A DNA stretch of 40,654 bases, from positions 1 to 40,654 of the forward strand of contig ONRC01000016.1 in NCBI GenBank assembly GCA_900320085.1, read 5' to 3'. The DNA comes from an uncultured Eubacteriales bacterium. Its GTDB lineage: Bacteria > Bacillota > Clostridia > Christensenellales > Aristaeellaceae. The notes beneath the pieces are model-generated. The model saw only the letters and a list, made by a program, of their open reading frames with translations. It had not been told where the DNA came from and made no database searches. The position numbers and the translations under genes were made by a program. This document shows positions 17,448-27,231 of this stretch, one piece after another (the first letter of the stretch is position 1; every line of letters begins with the position of its first letter).

Positions 17448-19736
17448 ATGAAGAGCACGGATTTTTGCCAGGGCTGGACGTACCGCGTCTGGGGCGTTCC
17501 GGGGGATACGCCCGTCGCGCTGCCCCATGATTACAGCCAACATTTGCCCCGTACTCCGGACAGCAAAGCGGGCAGCGCCGGCGGCTGGTTTCAGGGGGCA
17601 AACATCATCTATGACAAAGAGATCCAGATAACAGAGGACATGCTTTCCCGGCGGCTCACGCTGGAATTTGAAGGCGTGCTGCCCAATGCCGAGGTGTATC
17701 TGGATGATACCCTGCTCGTCCGGCAGCCCTACGGCTATGTGTCCTTCCTGGCGGATATGACGCCCCATCTTCGCCTGGGGACGCAAAAAATCCGGGTGAA
17801 CGTGCACGGCGACGCCCTGCCAAATTCCCGCTGGTATGTGGGCACGGGCATTTGCCGCCCGGTCTGGCTGCTGGAAAGTCCCAGGGCCTGCATTGAGCCC
17901 CGGGGGCTGCGCGTGCAGACGCGTCAGGCGGAAAACGCATGGCGCCTGAGCGTCATGGTTCCCGTGTCCGCGGAAGCTGTCAGCTCAAAGTTCACGCTGC
18001 TTCTGACCTTACAGGATGATGCGGGAAACAGCGTATACAAGGCGGAAGAACCGGTGGCGGCCCCAAGTGTTTCCGCAGAAGCGGCGCTTGAAAATATCCG
18101 GGCCTGGACGCCGGATACGCCAACGCTGTACCAATTGACGGCGGAGCTGCGCTCCAGCGGGGAAACGGTGGATGCAGCCTCTGTTTCCGTGGGCTTCCGG
18201 GAAGTCAAGCTGGACACCGGCAGGGGCCTTTTGCTCAACGGGCAGCCCATCAAGCTCCGGGGCGGCTGCGTGCACCACGATAACGGCCTGCTGGGTGCGG
18301 CGAGCATGAAGGACGCAGAGTATATCAAGGCAGCCCGCCTGAAGGGACAGGGCTTTAACGCGGTGCGCTGCGCCCACAATCCCCCCGCCCCCGCGTTTCT
18401 GGACGCCTGCGACGCATGGGGTTTGCTGGCGATGGATGAGTTTACCGATATTTGGAACATCGGCAAAAATCCCTATGATTATCATCTCCATTTTCAGAAT
18501 TGCTGGCGGCAGGATTTGGAAAGGATGCTTCAAAGGGACTGGAATCATCCTTCCGTGATCCTGTGGAGCATCGGGAATGAAATCCCCGAACGGGACGGTT
18601 CGGGAAACGGCTTCGCCCTGTGCGAAGAAATATGCCATTTTGTGCGGGAAAGGGATGATACCCGCCTGATCACGGCAGCCCTGAACAATATCGGCAAGAG
18701 GCGGCTGGATATGCTGGCGGCCAATGTGCAGGCGGACGACCCGGACAGCATTGATTATTTTAGCGTCCTGAGCGAAAAATACCTGGCTCCGCTGGATGTG
18801 GCGGGCTACAATTACCTGTCCCGGCGGTACGAAAAGGATTTGGAGGATCATCCGCATCGCTTTATCTGCGGCACGGAAAGCGTGGCGAAGGAAGCGCTGG
18901 AATGCTGGCAAAAAACGCTGGCCCTGCCCCGCGTCATCGGGGACTTTGCCTGGGCGGCCATGGACTATCTGGGAGAGGCGGGCATCGGCCATGTGTGGCG
19001 TTATCCCGGAGACGGGGAAGGCTTCTTTGAAAAGTGGCCATGGCGCCAGGCCAACTGCGGAGATATGGATCTGTGCGGCTTTGTCACCCCGGCGGGGTAT
19101 TATCGAAAAGCGGTGTGGGGTGCGCTGGAGCGTCCTTATATCGCCGTGCAGCATCCCGGGCATTACCATGAGGACGGCGACGTGTCCTACTGGGCCTGGC
19201 CCGAAAGGCATCCCGCCTGGGATTATCCCGGATTCGAGGGAAAGCCCGTGCAGGTGGATGTGTATAGCGCTGCGCAAAGCGTTACCCTGTTCCTGAACGG
19301 GAAGGAAATGGGAACGGCGTTCTGTCAGGAATGTGTCGCTTCTTTTGACCTGACGTATACCCCCGGCACCTTAAAGGCGGTGGATGCTTCGGGACACATC
19401 GCTTCCCTGCGCACTCCGGGTTCCGCGGCTCAAATTCAATTATCTTCCTCCCGGATGGGAAGCCTGGCCTGGGTGACCGCACAGATTGCCGACGCGGAGG
19501 GGAATCCCTGCTATTTCGACAGCCGGGAAATCCATTTTTCCTGCGAGGGCGGCAAGATTCTGGCCGTCGGCAGCGCCAATCCCGCTTCGGGGGAGGGCTT
19601 TCAGCAGGAAAATGCCCGGGCTTACCACGGCCAAGCCACCGCGGTTGTTCAATTTTCTGATGAACCACCCCTTGTAGCCGCTTGGGCAGACGGGCTGCGA
19701 AAAGAAAATTCAACAAAATTTTTTATAAATATTTAG
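17448..19736 (+). CDS. GH2 glycosidase (beta-galactosidase/glucuronidase family)
   Basis: The product has 762 residues with the GH2 order: sugar-binding domain (to about 140), immunoglobulin-like domain (150-250), TIM-barrel (255-560) and C-terminal beta-domains. The acid/base Glu is in WSIGNE (residue 378) and the nucleophile Glu in ICGTES (residue 477). GGCVHHDNGLLGAA and FNAVRCAHNPP are family signatures. The C-terminal part resembles the DUF4982 and related domains of small GH2 beta-galactosidases. It has no signal peptide. The specificity could be beta-galactoside, beta-glucuronide or an L-arabinoside. GGAG overlaps the previous stop. The final codons and the following 60 bases turn AT-rich. 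Confidence 0.85.
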   Translation: MKSTDFCQGWTYRVWGVPGDTPVALPHDYSQHLPRTPDSKAGSAGGWFQGANIIYDKEIQITEDMLSRRLTLEFEGVLPNAEVYLDDTLLVRQPYGYVSFLADMTPHLRLGTQKIRVNVHGDALPNSRWYVGTGICRPVWLLESPRACIEPRGLRVQTRQAENAWRLSVMVPVSAEAVSSKFTLLLTLQDDAGNSVYKAEEPVAAPSVSAEAALENIRAWTPDTPTLYQLTAELRSSGETVDAASVSVGFREVKLDTGRGLLLNGQPIKLRGGCVHHDNGLLGAASMKDAEYIKAARLKGQGFNAVRCAHNPPAPAFLDACDAWGLLAMDEFTDIWNIGKNPYDYHLHFQNCWRQDLERMLQRDWNHPSVILWSIGNEIPERDGSGNGFALCEEICHFVRERDDTRLITAALNNIGKRRLDMLAANVQADDPDSIDYFSVLSEKYLAPLDVAGYNYLSRRYEKDLEDHPHRFICGTESVAKEALECWQKTLALPRVIGDFAWAAMDYLGEAGIGHVWRYPGDGEGFFEKWPWRQANCGDMDLCGFVTPAGYYRKAVWGALERPYIAVQHPGHYHEDGDVSYWAWPERHPAWDYPGFEGKPVQVDVYSAAQSVTLFLNGKEMGTAFCQECVASFDLTYTPGTLKAVDASGHIASLRTPGSAAQIQLSSSRMGSLAWVTAQIADAEGNPCYFDSREIHFSCEGGKILAVGSANPASGEGFQQENARAYHGQATAVVQFSDEPPLVAAWADGLRKENSTKFFINI

Positions 19737-19743
19737 TTTCCAA

Positions 19744-19772
19744 TTGACGTTTGTTTATTTCTTTTTTATAAT
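19744..19772 (+). promoter_or_regulatory. sigma-A promoter of the LacI regulator and downstream genes
   Basis: TTGACG (19744-19749), a 17-base spacer and TATAAT (19767-19772) make the best promoter in the locus. It starts just 8 bases after the GH2 stop. It would drive the regulator and the following glycosidase and catabolic genes. Confidence 0.85.
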
Positions 19773-19812
19773 GTAGAGGAAAGCAAAAACCAAGATGAGA
19801 GGGGCTTTTCCT

Positions 19813-20826
19813 ATGAAGTATACCCTTAGAGATATTGCCAAACGCGCCAACGTTTCTCCCGCCACGGTCAGCAACGCGCTGAACGGAAGGGCGGGCGTCA
19901 GCAAAGCGGTGCAGGAACATATTTTATCCATCGCTCAGGAAATGGGGTATCAGCTGAGCCGGGAAAGCACGAAAGCCAGCCGCCACGTCCGCCTGATCAT
20001 TTTCCGTTCCCACGGCATGGTGGTGATGGACACCCAGTTTTTTTCCGAGCTGATCGAAAGCATTCAGCTGGAGTGCCATCGTATGGAGCTGGAGCTGCTC
20101 ATCAGCCATGTAAGCGCCAAGAAGGACGCGGATTATGTCAATCAAATCAACGCCTTCCGCAGCGAGGAATGCGCCGGTATCATATTACTGGGGACGGAAA
20201 TGAACGAAGAAGAGCTGAAGCAGTTCTCCGATTTCCGTTCGCCTATGGTGGTGCTGGATAATCTGTTCCGGCTGCAGAAGGTGCATTCCGTGGTGATGAA
20301 CAACTGGCAGGCGGGGTACCTGGCCGCCGAAGCGCTGTACGCCGCCGGACATCGGGACATTCAGCACATTACCAGCAGCATCGGTTTCAATAATATGACG
20401 GATCGGCAACGGGGATTAACGGAGGGCCTGAACAAGTACGGCCTTTCCCTGGAGAACGAGAAAATCTGGCCGGTGCGGCCCACCATGAACGGCGCTTATG
20501 AGGATATGAAAGCCCTGCTCCAGGCGGGAAAGCGCCTGCCGGAAGCCTTCTTTGCCGGCAACGACATTATGGCCATCGGCTGTATGCGGGCCATCCGGGA
20601 GGCGGGCTACCAGGTACCGGAGGATGTGTCCATCATCGGCATGGACGATACCTCCATCTGTCTGGCCTGCACGCCCCAATTGAGCACCGTGCATGTATTC
20701 CGGCAGGAGCTGGGGCAAACCGTGGTGCACACTCTCTTTGCCCTGCCGGAAAAGCAAAGCGCCTGCTTTATCAAAACCGAAGTGGGCGTGGAACTGGTGA
20801 TGCGGGACAGCGTGAAAACGAGATAA
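19813..20826 (+). CDS. LacI-family transcriptional regulator
   Basis: The product has 337 residues. It begins MKYTLRDIAKRANVSPATVS, the textbook LacI helix-turn-helix and hinge start, followed by a periplasmic-binding-protein-like sensor domain (RLIIFRSHG ... SIIGMDDTSI). An in-frame ATG six codons upstream exists, but GAGAGGGG sits 8 bases before the chosen ATG and the family usually starts here. It probably senses a sugar or phosphosugar from the pathway and controls this locus. It has its own strong promoter and is followed by the GH42 gene after 15 bases, so it is co-transcribed with the enzymes. Confidence 0.92.
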   Translation: MKYTLRDIAKRANVSPATVSNALNGRAGVSKAVQEHILSIAQEMGYQLSRESTKASRHVRLIIFRSHGMVVMDTQFFSELIESIQLECHRMELELLISHVSAKKDADYVNQINAFRSEECAGIILLGTEMNEEELKQFSDFRSPMVVLDNLFRLQKVHSVVMNNWQAGYLAAEALYAAGHRDIQHITSSIGFNNMTDRQRGLTEGLNKYGLSLENEKIWPVRPTMNGAYEDMKALLQAGKRLPEAFFAGNDIMAIGCMRAIREAGYQVPEDVSIIGMDDTSICLACTPQLSTVHVFRQELGQTVVHTLFALPEKQSACFIKTEVGVELVMRDSVKTR

Positions 20827-20841
20827 ACGGGGGAAAATGCC

Positions 20842-22878
20842 ATGAAGCAGGCGGACCGGATCTATTACGGCGGGGATTACAACCCCGACCAATGGGATGA
20901 ACAAACGCTGCGGGAGGATATGCGCCTGTTTAAAAAGGCGGGCATCAATCTGCTGACGCTGCCGGTGTTTTCCTGGGCCAAGCTGGAGCCGGACGAAGGC
21001 GTGTATGATTTTGATTGGCTTGACAAAATCATCGACACGATCTGGGCAAACGGCATTTATGTCTGCCTGGCTACTCCCACCACCGCTCAGCCCGCCTGGC
21101 TGTCCACCCGGTACCCCGAGGTGCTGCCGGTGGATATTCAGGGCAGAAAGCGCACCCACGGCATGCGGGTGTTTTTCTGCGTGAACAGCCTGAAATACCG
21201 GGAGCGGGCCGCCGCCATCGCCCATGAATTTGGAAAGCGCTATGCCCATCACCCCGCCCTGGCCATGTGGCACGTGAGCAACGAATACGGAACAAGCTGC
21301 TATTGCCCCAACTGCCAGGCCCAATTCCGGCTGTGGCTGCGCAAGCGCTACGGCAGCGTGGAAGGGCTGAACGAACGGTGGCATACTTCCTTCTGGGGGC
21401 GCACGGTGTATTCCTTTGAGGAAGTGACCCTGCCCACGGAGTTGAACGACGATTACCGCTTCAATCCAGCCATTCAGTTGGATTATATGCGTTTTCTGAC
21501 GGATTCCACTGCCGCATGCTTCCGGAATGAATACGACGTGCTGAAAAGCTACAACCCCGAAATCCCTATCCTGACCAACATGAGCGGCTTTATCAAAAAG
21601 CTGGACCAGTTCACCTTCACCAAAGAAATGGACGTGGTGGGCTGGGACAATTACCCCTGGCCCCAGGACCCGCCCCATTTCGTGGCCATGAAGCATGATA
21701 TTATGCGGGGGCTTAAGGGCGGCCAGTCCTTCGTGCTCACCGAACAGTCCCCCAACCAGCAGAATTGGCAGCCCTACAATAAATTAAAGCGGCCCGGCGA
21801 AGTGCGCCTTCTGTCCTACCAGGCCATGGCCCACGGGGCGGACACCTGCCTGTTTTTCCAGATGCGCCAATCCGTGGCCGGGCAGGAAAAATTCCACGGG
21901 GCCATCATCAGCCACGCGGGGCACGAAAACACACGGGTGTTCCGGGAGGCGGAAAAGTTAGGTCATGAGCTGAAAGCGCTGGGCGATTCCTTCCTCCGGG
22001 CCCGCACCCCGGCGAAGGCCGCCCTGCTCATGGACTGGAACAACTGGTGGGCCCTGGAGCTTGCCAGCGGCCCCAGCAAGGACATGGATTATCTGAAAAC
22101 CCTGGCCCGGTATTACAAGCCCTTCCACGATCAAAACATCCCGGTGGATATTGTGAACCCCGCCGCCGATACGGATTATTCCGGTTACTCCCTGGTGGTG
22201 GCGCCCATGCTGTACATGACCAAGCCCGGGGTCGCGGAACAATTGACCGAATATGTAAAAAACGGCGGCACGCTGATTGCCACCGTCATGAGCGGTCTGG
22301 CGGATGAAAACGACCGGTGCGTGTTCGGGGAATACCCCGGCAAGCTGCGGGACGTGCTGGGCGTCTGGGTGGAGGAAACGGACGCTCTGCGGCCGGATGA
22401 ACACAACCGGATGGTGATGGAAGGAAGCGCGGGTTTCCCCCGGGAACGCTACGAATGCACCTTCCTTTGCGATTTGCTGCATTGCCGCGCCGCGCAGCCG
22501 CTGGCTCATTACGAAAGCGATTTCTATGCGGGAATGCCCTGCGCAGCCAAAAATCATTTTGGCAAGGGAACGGCCTATTATATCGGCACCCAGCCGGAGG
22601 ATGCTTTCCTTGCTGATCTGCTGCATGTAATTTGCGCCGATACAGGGCTGAAAGGGCTATTCTCCGCCGATCCCGGCATCGAAATCACCCGCCGGGCGGG
22701 CGAAAAGGGAACCACAGTCTTTGTGATCAACCATAACGTCGAAGACGCCCAGGTGGATTTCGGCAAAGCGGAACTGACGAACCGGATCACGGACGAATAC
22801 GTATCCGGGAAGCAAACCATCCGGGGCCGGGACGTGTGGATTCTCAGGCTGGACAAGGACGGGGGTGAACTGCCGTGA
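20842..22878 (+). CDS. GH42 beta-galactosidase
   Basis: The product has 678 residues, the usual GH42 length and order: TIM-barrel to about residue 390, Rossmann-like trimerisation domain, small C-terminal beta-domain. The acid/base Glu is residue 148 (HVSNEYG) and the nucleophile Glu residue 301 (FVLTEQSP). Cys113, Cys153, Cys155 and Cys158 match the zinc-site cysteines of the family. It cleaves beta-galactosides, or occasionally alpha-L-arabinopyranosides. It has no signal peptide and is cytoplasmic. The stop overlaps the GTG start of the GH78 gene (GTGA), so translation is coupled. Confidence 0.92.
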   Translation: MKQADRIYYGGDYNPDQWDEQTLREDMRLFKKAGINLLTLPVFSWAKLEPDEGVYDFDWLDKIIDTIWANGIYVCLATPTTAQPAWLSTRYPEVLPVDIQGRKRTHGMRVFFCVNSLKYRERAAAIAHEFGKRYAHHPALAMWHVSNEYGTSCYCPNCQAQFRLWLRKRYGSVEGLNERWHTSFWGRTVYSFEEVTLPTELNDDYRFNPAIQLDYMRFLTDSTAACFRNEYDVLKSYNPEIPILTNMSGFIKKLDQFTFTKEMDVVGWDNYPWPQDPPHFVAMKHDIMRGLKGGQSFVLTEQSPNQQNWQPYNKLKRPGEVRLLSYQAMAHGADTCLFFQMRQSVAGQEKFHGAIISHAGHENTRVFREAEKLGHELKALGDSFLRARTPAKAALLMDWNNWWALELASGPSKDMDYLKTLARYYKPFHDQNIPVDIVNPAADTDYSGYSLVVAPMLYMTKPGVAEQLTEYVKNGGTLIATVMSGLADENDRCVFGEYPGKLRDVLGVWVEETDALRPDEHNRMVMEGSAGFPRERYECTFLCDLLHCRAAQPLAHYESDFYAGMPCAAKNHFGKGTAYYIGTQPEDAFLADLLHVICADTGLKGLFSADPGIEITRRAGEKGTTVFVINHNVEDAQVDFGKAELTNRITDEYVSGKQTIRGRDVWILRLDKDGGELP

Positions 22879-25649
22879 TTGCCATTCAAAAAATCCTGCT
22901 GGATTACCAGGATCAACCGCTCCTGGGGGCGGAGGAAATGCCGCAGCTTGGCTGGGCGTTGGAAAGCGACGGGCGGAACGTGCGGCAAAGCGCCTATCAA
23001 TGGCAGCTTGCTGAAACGGAAACTTTTGAACATCCCCTGTACGACAGCGGACGGGTGGACAGCGACGAATCCCGTTCAGTTCCGCTGCCGGATGTTTCCC
23101 TGCTTCCCTGCCGGAAGTATTTTATCCGGGCAAAGGTATGGGCGGGAGCGGAAGAAAGCGGCTGGGCAACAGCTTCCTTTCTCACCGGCATGACAGGCGG
23201 GCGCTGGAAAGGAACCTTCATTACCGCAGAAACGGAAAACGACTGGGTCAATTCCAAGGGCACCTATCTTCGCAAAAGCTGGCGCATCGAAAAGCCCGTG
23301 AAGGAAGCCTATGTGTGCGCCACCGCGCTGGGCCTGTATCACGTCTATATAAACGGCGAACAGGTAAACGAAGAACAGTTCCTGCCCGGCTGGACCAGCT
23401 ATCACGAGCATCTGTGCTACCAGACCTGGGAAGCGACCAGGCTTCTCCGGCAGGGTGAAAACGTGCTGGGAGCCCATGTAGGCGCGGGCTGGTACAAGGG
23501 CATGATGGGCTTTGTGCACGAGCGCTGCACCTATGGGAACCGTACCGCGCTGATGGCCCAAGTAACGATTCGCTATCAGGACGGCACGGAGGAAACCGTC
23601 GTCACGGATGAAAGCTGGCTGGGCTGCGCGTCGCCCGTGATCTTCTCCGAGATTTATGACGGCGAACGGTACGACGCCCGGCTGGAGCAGCCCGGCTGGA
23701 ACGCGCCGGGCTTTGCGCCGCAAAGGAGCGGAGCGCGGAACGAGCAGCCTGCTCCCCCTTTGCTGAATCGCCTGAAAGAAAGCTACACCGACGAGGAAAA
23801 GGCTGCCCAGCGCCGCTTCGCCCAGGAATACCGCCCGAAAGACATTCTGTGGCGGCCCGTGGATACCGTCAGCGTGCCCCTGGGCATCCTTACGCCGCAG
23901 GCCGCTTCCCGGCCGAAAATCCTGTGTGAACTGCCGGTGCGGGAAATTCTGAAAACCCCCAAGGGAGAAACCGTGCTGGACTTCGGCCAGAACCTGACGG
24001 GTCACGTTCGCTTTACTGTGCGGGGCAAAGCGGGGGCTATGGCGCATCTTCGCTGCTTTGAAACGCTGGACGCGGCAGGCAACGCGTACTTTGACAATCT
24101 GCGGGGAGCGCTGGCGGAAATCCGGTATATCTGCCGCGATGATCAGCCGATCACCTATGATGAACGCTTTTCCTTCCAGGGCTTCCGCTACGCTTTGATC
24201 CAGGAATGGCCGGAGGAAATCAAAAAAGAGAATTTTGCCGCCTGCGTCATTCATTCCCAGATGGCGAAAACCGGGCGTTTTGCCTGTTCCAATCCCCTGC
24301 TCAATCAATTGGAAAGCAACATCGAATGGAGCCTGCGGGGCAATTTCCTGGACATTCCCACGGACTGCCCCCAGCGGGACGAGCGCATGGGCTGGACGGG
24401 AGACGCTCAGATTTTCTGCCGCACCGCCTCTTTCCTGCGCAATACCTACGCTTTCTACCGCAAATGGCTGCGGGACGTGGCCATCGATCAGCAAAAAGCC
24501 GGAGGCGGCGTGCCCCATATGGTGCCCAACCAATTGCAATACTTCCCCGCCACGCAGGATTGGCTGCTCAGCCAGGGCATCCATTCCGCCGCTGCCTGGG
24601 CGGACGTGGCGGTGATTCTGCCCTGGACACTGTATCTGACCTACGGGGACACCCAAATCCTGAAAGATCAGTTTGACAGCATGAAGGCCTGGATCGATTT
24701 CATGCGGGACCACGCCAAGGACTATATCTGGAATTATAAGCTGCAGTTCGGCGATTGGGTGGCCCTGGATGCGGAGGACGGCAGCTATTGGGGCGCGACG
24801 CCCAACGATCTCACCTGCACCGCCTATTTCGCTTATTCCACGGGTTTGTTCGTGAAAATCTGCAAGGCTTTGAAAAGAAGCGCGCTTGCCCGGGAATATA
24901 CGGCGCTTTATGAAAAAATCGCGGACAAGTTCCAAAGCGCTTTCCTGGACGAAAACGGCGTCATGACCGTGCAGACCCAGACGGCCCACATTGTGGCCCT
25001 GTACTTCCGTTTGATTCCGGAAAAGGGAATCCCCGGCACGGTGGAAGGGCTGAAGCGATTGCTGAAAAAAGAAAACGGCCATCTGGTCACCGGCTTTGTG
25101 GGCACGCCCTATTTCTGCCACGCGCTCAGCCAGAACGGCTGTAAAAAGGAAGCCTATGACCTGCTTTTAAAAGAGGATTTTCCCTCCTGGCTGTATCAGG
25201 TCAAGGCCGGGGCTACCACTATTTGGGAACATTGGGACGGCTTGAAGCCCGACGGCACCATGTGGAGCCCGGACATGAACTCCTTCAATCATTACGCCTA
25301 TGGGGCCATCGGGGAATGGCTGTACCGGGCGGCGGCGGGCCTGGAAATTGATGAGGCTCAGCCCGGTTACCGCCATGCCGTCATCGCGCCTCAGACCGGC
25401 GGAGGCCTTGCCTGGGTCCGGGGGGAATACGACAGCGTATACGGCCCCGTATCTTCTCATTGGACGCGGGACGAAGGAAAAATCACGTTAACGGCGCGGG
25501 TGCCGGTGAACGCTTCCGCGTCCATCATTCTGGAAAAAGGCGCGGAAAATCCGGAAAGCGAGCTGAGCTTTGTCCGGAACGGCCAGGGCCAATGGCAGGC
25601 CGAAACCGGCTCCGGCACATGGACGGTCACTTATCAATTGATTGAATAA
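22875..25649 (+). CDS. GH78 alpha-L-rhamnosidase
   Basis: The product has 924 residues from a GTG start with GGGGGTGA upstream. N-terminal beta-domains carry the usual SYHEHLCYQTWEAT and GAGWYKG segments. The (alpha/alpha)6 barrel holds the catalytic acidic cluster DCPQRDERMGWTGD (497-510). A C-terminal beta-domain begins after the AYGAIGEWLYR block. GH78 enzymes release alpha-L-rhamnose. There is no signal peptide, so it acts on imported oligosaccharides. With the GH106-like gene the locus has two rhamnosidases of different families, suggesting two rhamnosyl linkages in the substrate. Confidence 0.93.
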   Translation: MIAIQKILLDYQDQPLLGAEEMPQLGWALESDGRNVRQSAYQWQLAETETFEHPLYDSGRVDSDESRSVPLPDVSLLPCRKYFIRAKVWAGAEESGWATASFLTGMTGGRWKGTFITAETENDWVNSKGTYLRKSWRIEKPVKEAYVCATALGLYHVYINGEQVNEEQFLPGWTSYHEHLCYQTWEATRLLRQGENVLGAHVGAGWYKGMMGFVHERCTYGNRTALMAQVTIRYQDGTEETVVTDESWLGCASPVIFSEIYDGERYDARLEQPGWNAPGFAPQRSGARNEQPAPPLLNRLKESYTDEEKAAQRRFAQEYRPKDILWRPVDTVSVPLGILTPQAASRPKILCELPVREILKTPKGETVLDFGQNLTGHVRFTVRGKAGAMAHLRCFETLDAAGNAYFDNLRGALAEIRYICRDDQPITYDERFSFQGFRYALIQEWPEEIKKENFAACVIHSQMAKTGRFACSNPLLNQLESNIEWSLRGNFLDIPTDCPQRDERMGWTGDAQIFCRTASFLRNTYAFYRKWLRDVAIDQQKAGGGVPHMVPNQLQYFPATQDWLLSQGIHSAAAWADVAVILPWTLYLTYGDTQILKDQFDSMKAWIDFMRDHAKDYIWNYKLQFGDWVALDAEDGSYWGATPNDLTCTAYFAYSTGLFVKICKALKRSALAREYTALYEKIADKFQSAFLDENGVMTVQTQTAHIVALYFRLIPEKGIPGTVEGLKRLLKKENGHLVTGFVGTPYFCHALSQNGCKKEAYDLLLKEDFPSWLYQVKAGATTIWEHWDGLKPDGTMWSPDMNSFNHYAYGAIGEWLYRAAAGLEIDEAQPGYRHAVIAPQTGGGLAWVRGEYDSVYGPVSSHWTRDEGKITLTARVPVNASASIILEKGAENPESELSFVRNGQGQWQAETGSGTWTVTYQLIE

Positions 25650-25681
25650 ACAACGGCCAAAAAGAAAGGGAGGATCTTACC

Positions 25682-27106
25682 ATGAGCGCACATATCAAAC
25701 TGGGCTATGCCCCCACCCGCCGGGCTATTTTCAGCGCCCCGGCCGCCGTGGAATACCGCAAGCTGACCGCTAACCGGCTGCGGGAATTGAACATTGATTT
25801 TGTGGACATCGATGACATCAACGAAGAAGGCCTGCTTTACGACGACGCGGGGCTGGAAAAGATCATCGAAAAATTCCAGCGGGAAAAGGTGGACGGCCTG
25901 TTCATTCCACACGCCAATTTCGGCACGGAATATGAGTGCGCCAGGCTGGCGAAGGCCCTGAACGTGCCGGTGCTGCTGTGGGGGCCCCGGGACGAGCGGC
26001 CCGATGCCAACGGCATGAGACTGCGGGACAGCCAGTGCGGCCTGTTCGCCACCGGCAAGGTGCTGCGGCGCTTCCGGGTGCCCTTCACCTATATGAACAA
26101 CTGCAACCTGGAAGACAAGGAATTTGAGCGGGGCGTAAAAGACTTCCTGGCGGTGTGCAATGTGGTGAAGGTGTTCCGCCACACCCGCATTCTGCAGATC
26201 GGCCCCCGTCCTTTCGATTTCTGGTCCACCATGTGCAATGAAGGGGAACTGCTGGAAAAATTCAATATCCAATTGGCCCCCATCCCGCTGCCGGAGCTGT
26301 ACGCCGAAATGAAAAAATGGCGGGAAGAAAAAACGGAGGTTCAGAAGGTCGTCGATTACTGCAAGGCCAACATGATCTGCAAAATCGAGGACAATTACCT
26401 GGCGAACGTGGCGGAATTGAAGGTCGCCATGAAAGCCCTGGCGGAAAAATACGGCTGCAACGCCATCGCCATTCAGTGCTGGAACGCTTTGCAGGATGAA
26501 ATCCACATCATGCCCTGCGCCGCCAACAGCCTGCTTAATGAAGAGGGCATTCCGGTGGTCTGCGAAACCGACATTCACGGCGCTATTTCCCAACTCATGG
26601 CCGAAGCCGCCAGCATGAACGAGCGCCGGGTCATGTTCAGCGACTGGACGGTGCGCCACCCCGACAACGACAACGGCGAGCTTTTGCAGCACTGCGGCCC
26701 CTGGCCCATTTCCGTCGCCAAAGAAAAGCCCACCATCTGCGTGCCGGTGGCCTTCCCGGAGAACGGCGCGGTATCCGCCGAGGCCAAGCACGGCCTCATG
26801 AGCCTGCTGCGCTTTGACGGCGACGAGGGCGAGTATTCCATCCTGCTGGGGCACGCTCGGGGCATCGACGGCCCTTGGACAAGAGGCACCTATGTGTGGG
26901 TGGAAGTGAACAACTTAAAGCGCCTGGAAGCCAAGGTGGTGGAAGGCCCCTACATCCATCACGTGGCAGCCATTCACGGCGACATTGTGCCCATCGTGTA
27001 CGAGGCCTGCAAGTACATCGGCGTCACGCCCGACCTGTACGATCCCATCGAGGACAAGGTGAAGGCGTATCTGCACGGCGAAAATGTAACTTTTGACGAG
27101 GTTTGA
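25682..27106 (+). CDS. FucI/AraA-like sugar isomerase, candidate D-apiose isomerase
   Basis: The product has 474 residues and resembles the L-fucose/L-arabinose isomerase family. It has two Rossmann-like parts (DGLFIPHANFGTEYE; AIAIQCWNALQ), then a conserved acidic pair in VCETDIHGA (Glu295, Asp297) and a His-rich YIHHVAAIHGD near the end, matching the metal ligands of that family. Enzymes of this fold convert aldoses to ketoses, and some act on D-apiose to give apulose. The next genes encode a split transketolase and an FGGY kinase. With the GH140-like gene in the locus, apiose isomerase is the best guess. The alternatives are L-fucose or another L-sugar. GGGAGG precedes the ATG. Confidence 0.7.
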   Translation: MSAHIKLGYAPTRRAIFSAPAAVEYRKLTANRLRELNIDFVDIDDINEEGLLYDDAGLEKIIEKFQREKVDGLFIPHANFGTEYECARLAKALNVPVLLWGPRDERPDANGMRLRDSQCGLFATGKVLRRFRVPFTYMNNCNLEDKEFERGVKDFLAVCNVVKVFRHTRILQIGPRPFDFWSTMCNEGELLEKFNIQLAPIPLPELYAEMKKWREEKTEVQKVVDYCKANMICKIEDNYLANVAELKVAMKALAEKYGCNAIAIQCWNALQDEIHIMPCAANSLLNEEGIPVVCETDIHGAISQLMAEAASMNERRVMFSDWTVRHPDNDNGELLQHCGPWPISVAKEKPTICVPVAFPENGAVSAEAKHGLMSLLRFDGDEGEYSILLGHARGIDGPWTRGTYVWVEVNNLKRLEAKVVEGPYIHHVAAIHGDIVPIVYEACKYIGVTPDLYDPIEDKVKAYLHGENVTFDEV

Positions 27107-27163
27107 GCGCCATCAGCCCAATCAATAAAAACATATCCCAATGCGTCTTTCTCGGAAAGGGAT

Positions 27164-27208
27164 CTGGGGGAAACCGCTCTTTGGACTGCAAAGAGCGGTT
27201 TCCCCCAG
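27164..27208 (+). promoter_or_regulatory. perfect 20-bp hairpin between isomerase and transketolase genes
   Basis: The arms 27164-27183 and 27189-27208 are exact reverse complements, with a 5-base loop (GACTG). The foot is CTGGGGG/CCCCCAG. No T-run follows, so it is not a standard terminator. It sits 23 bases before the transketolase start and just ahead of its ribosome binding site. It may stabilise or process the operon mRNA, or lower expression past this point. Confidence 0.75.
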
Positions 27209-27231
27209 AAGAAAAGAATAGAGAGGTTGTT

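Noticed and set aside
23076..25121. 681-residue minus-strand frame inside the GH78 gene
   Set aside because: An antisense shadow of the GH78 gene, with no start signal and no domain.
27103..27231. N-terminal extension of the transketolase subunit
   Set aside because: It would run through the 20-bp hairpin and has no ribosome binding site; the family start lies at 27232.
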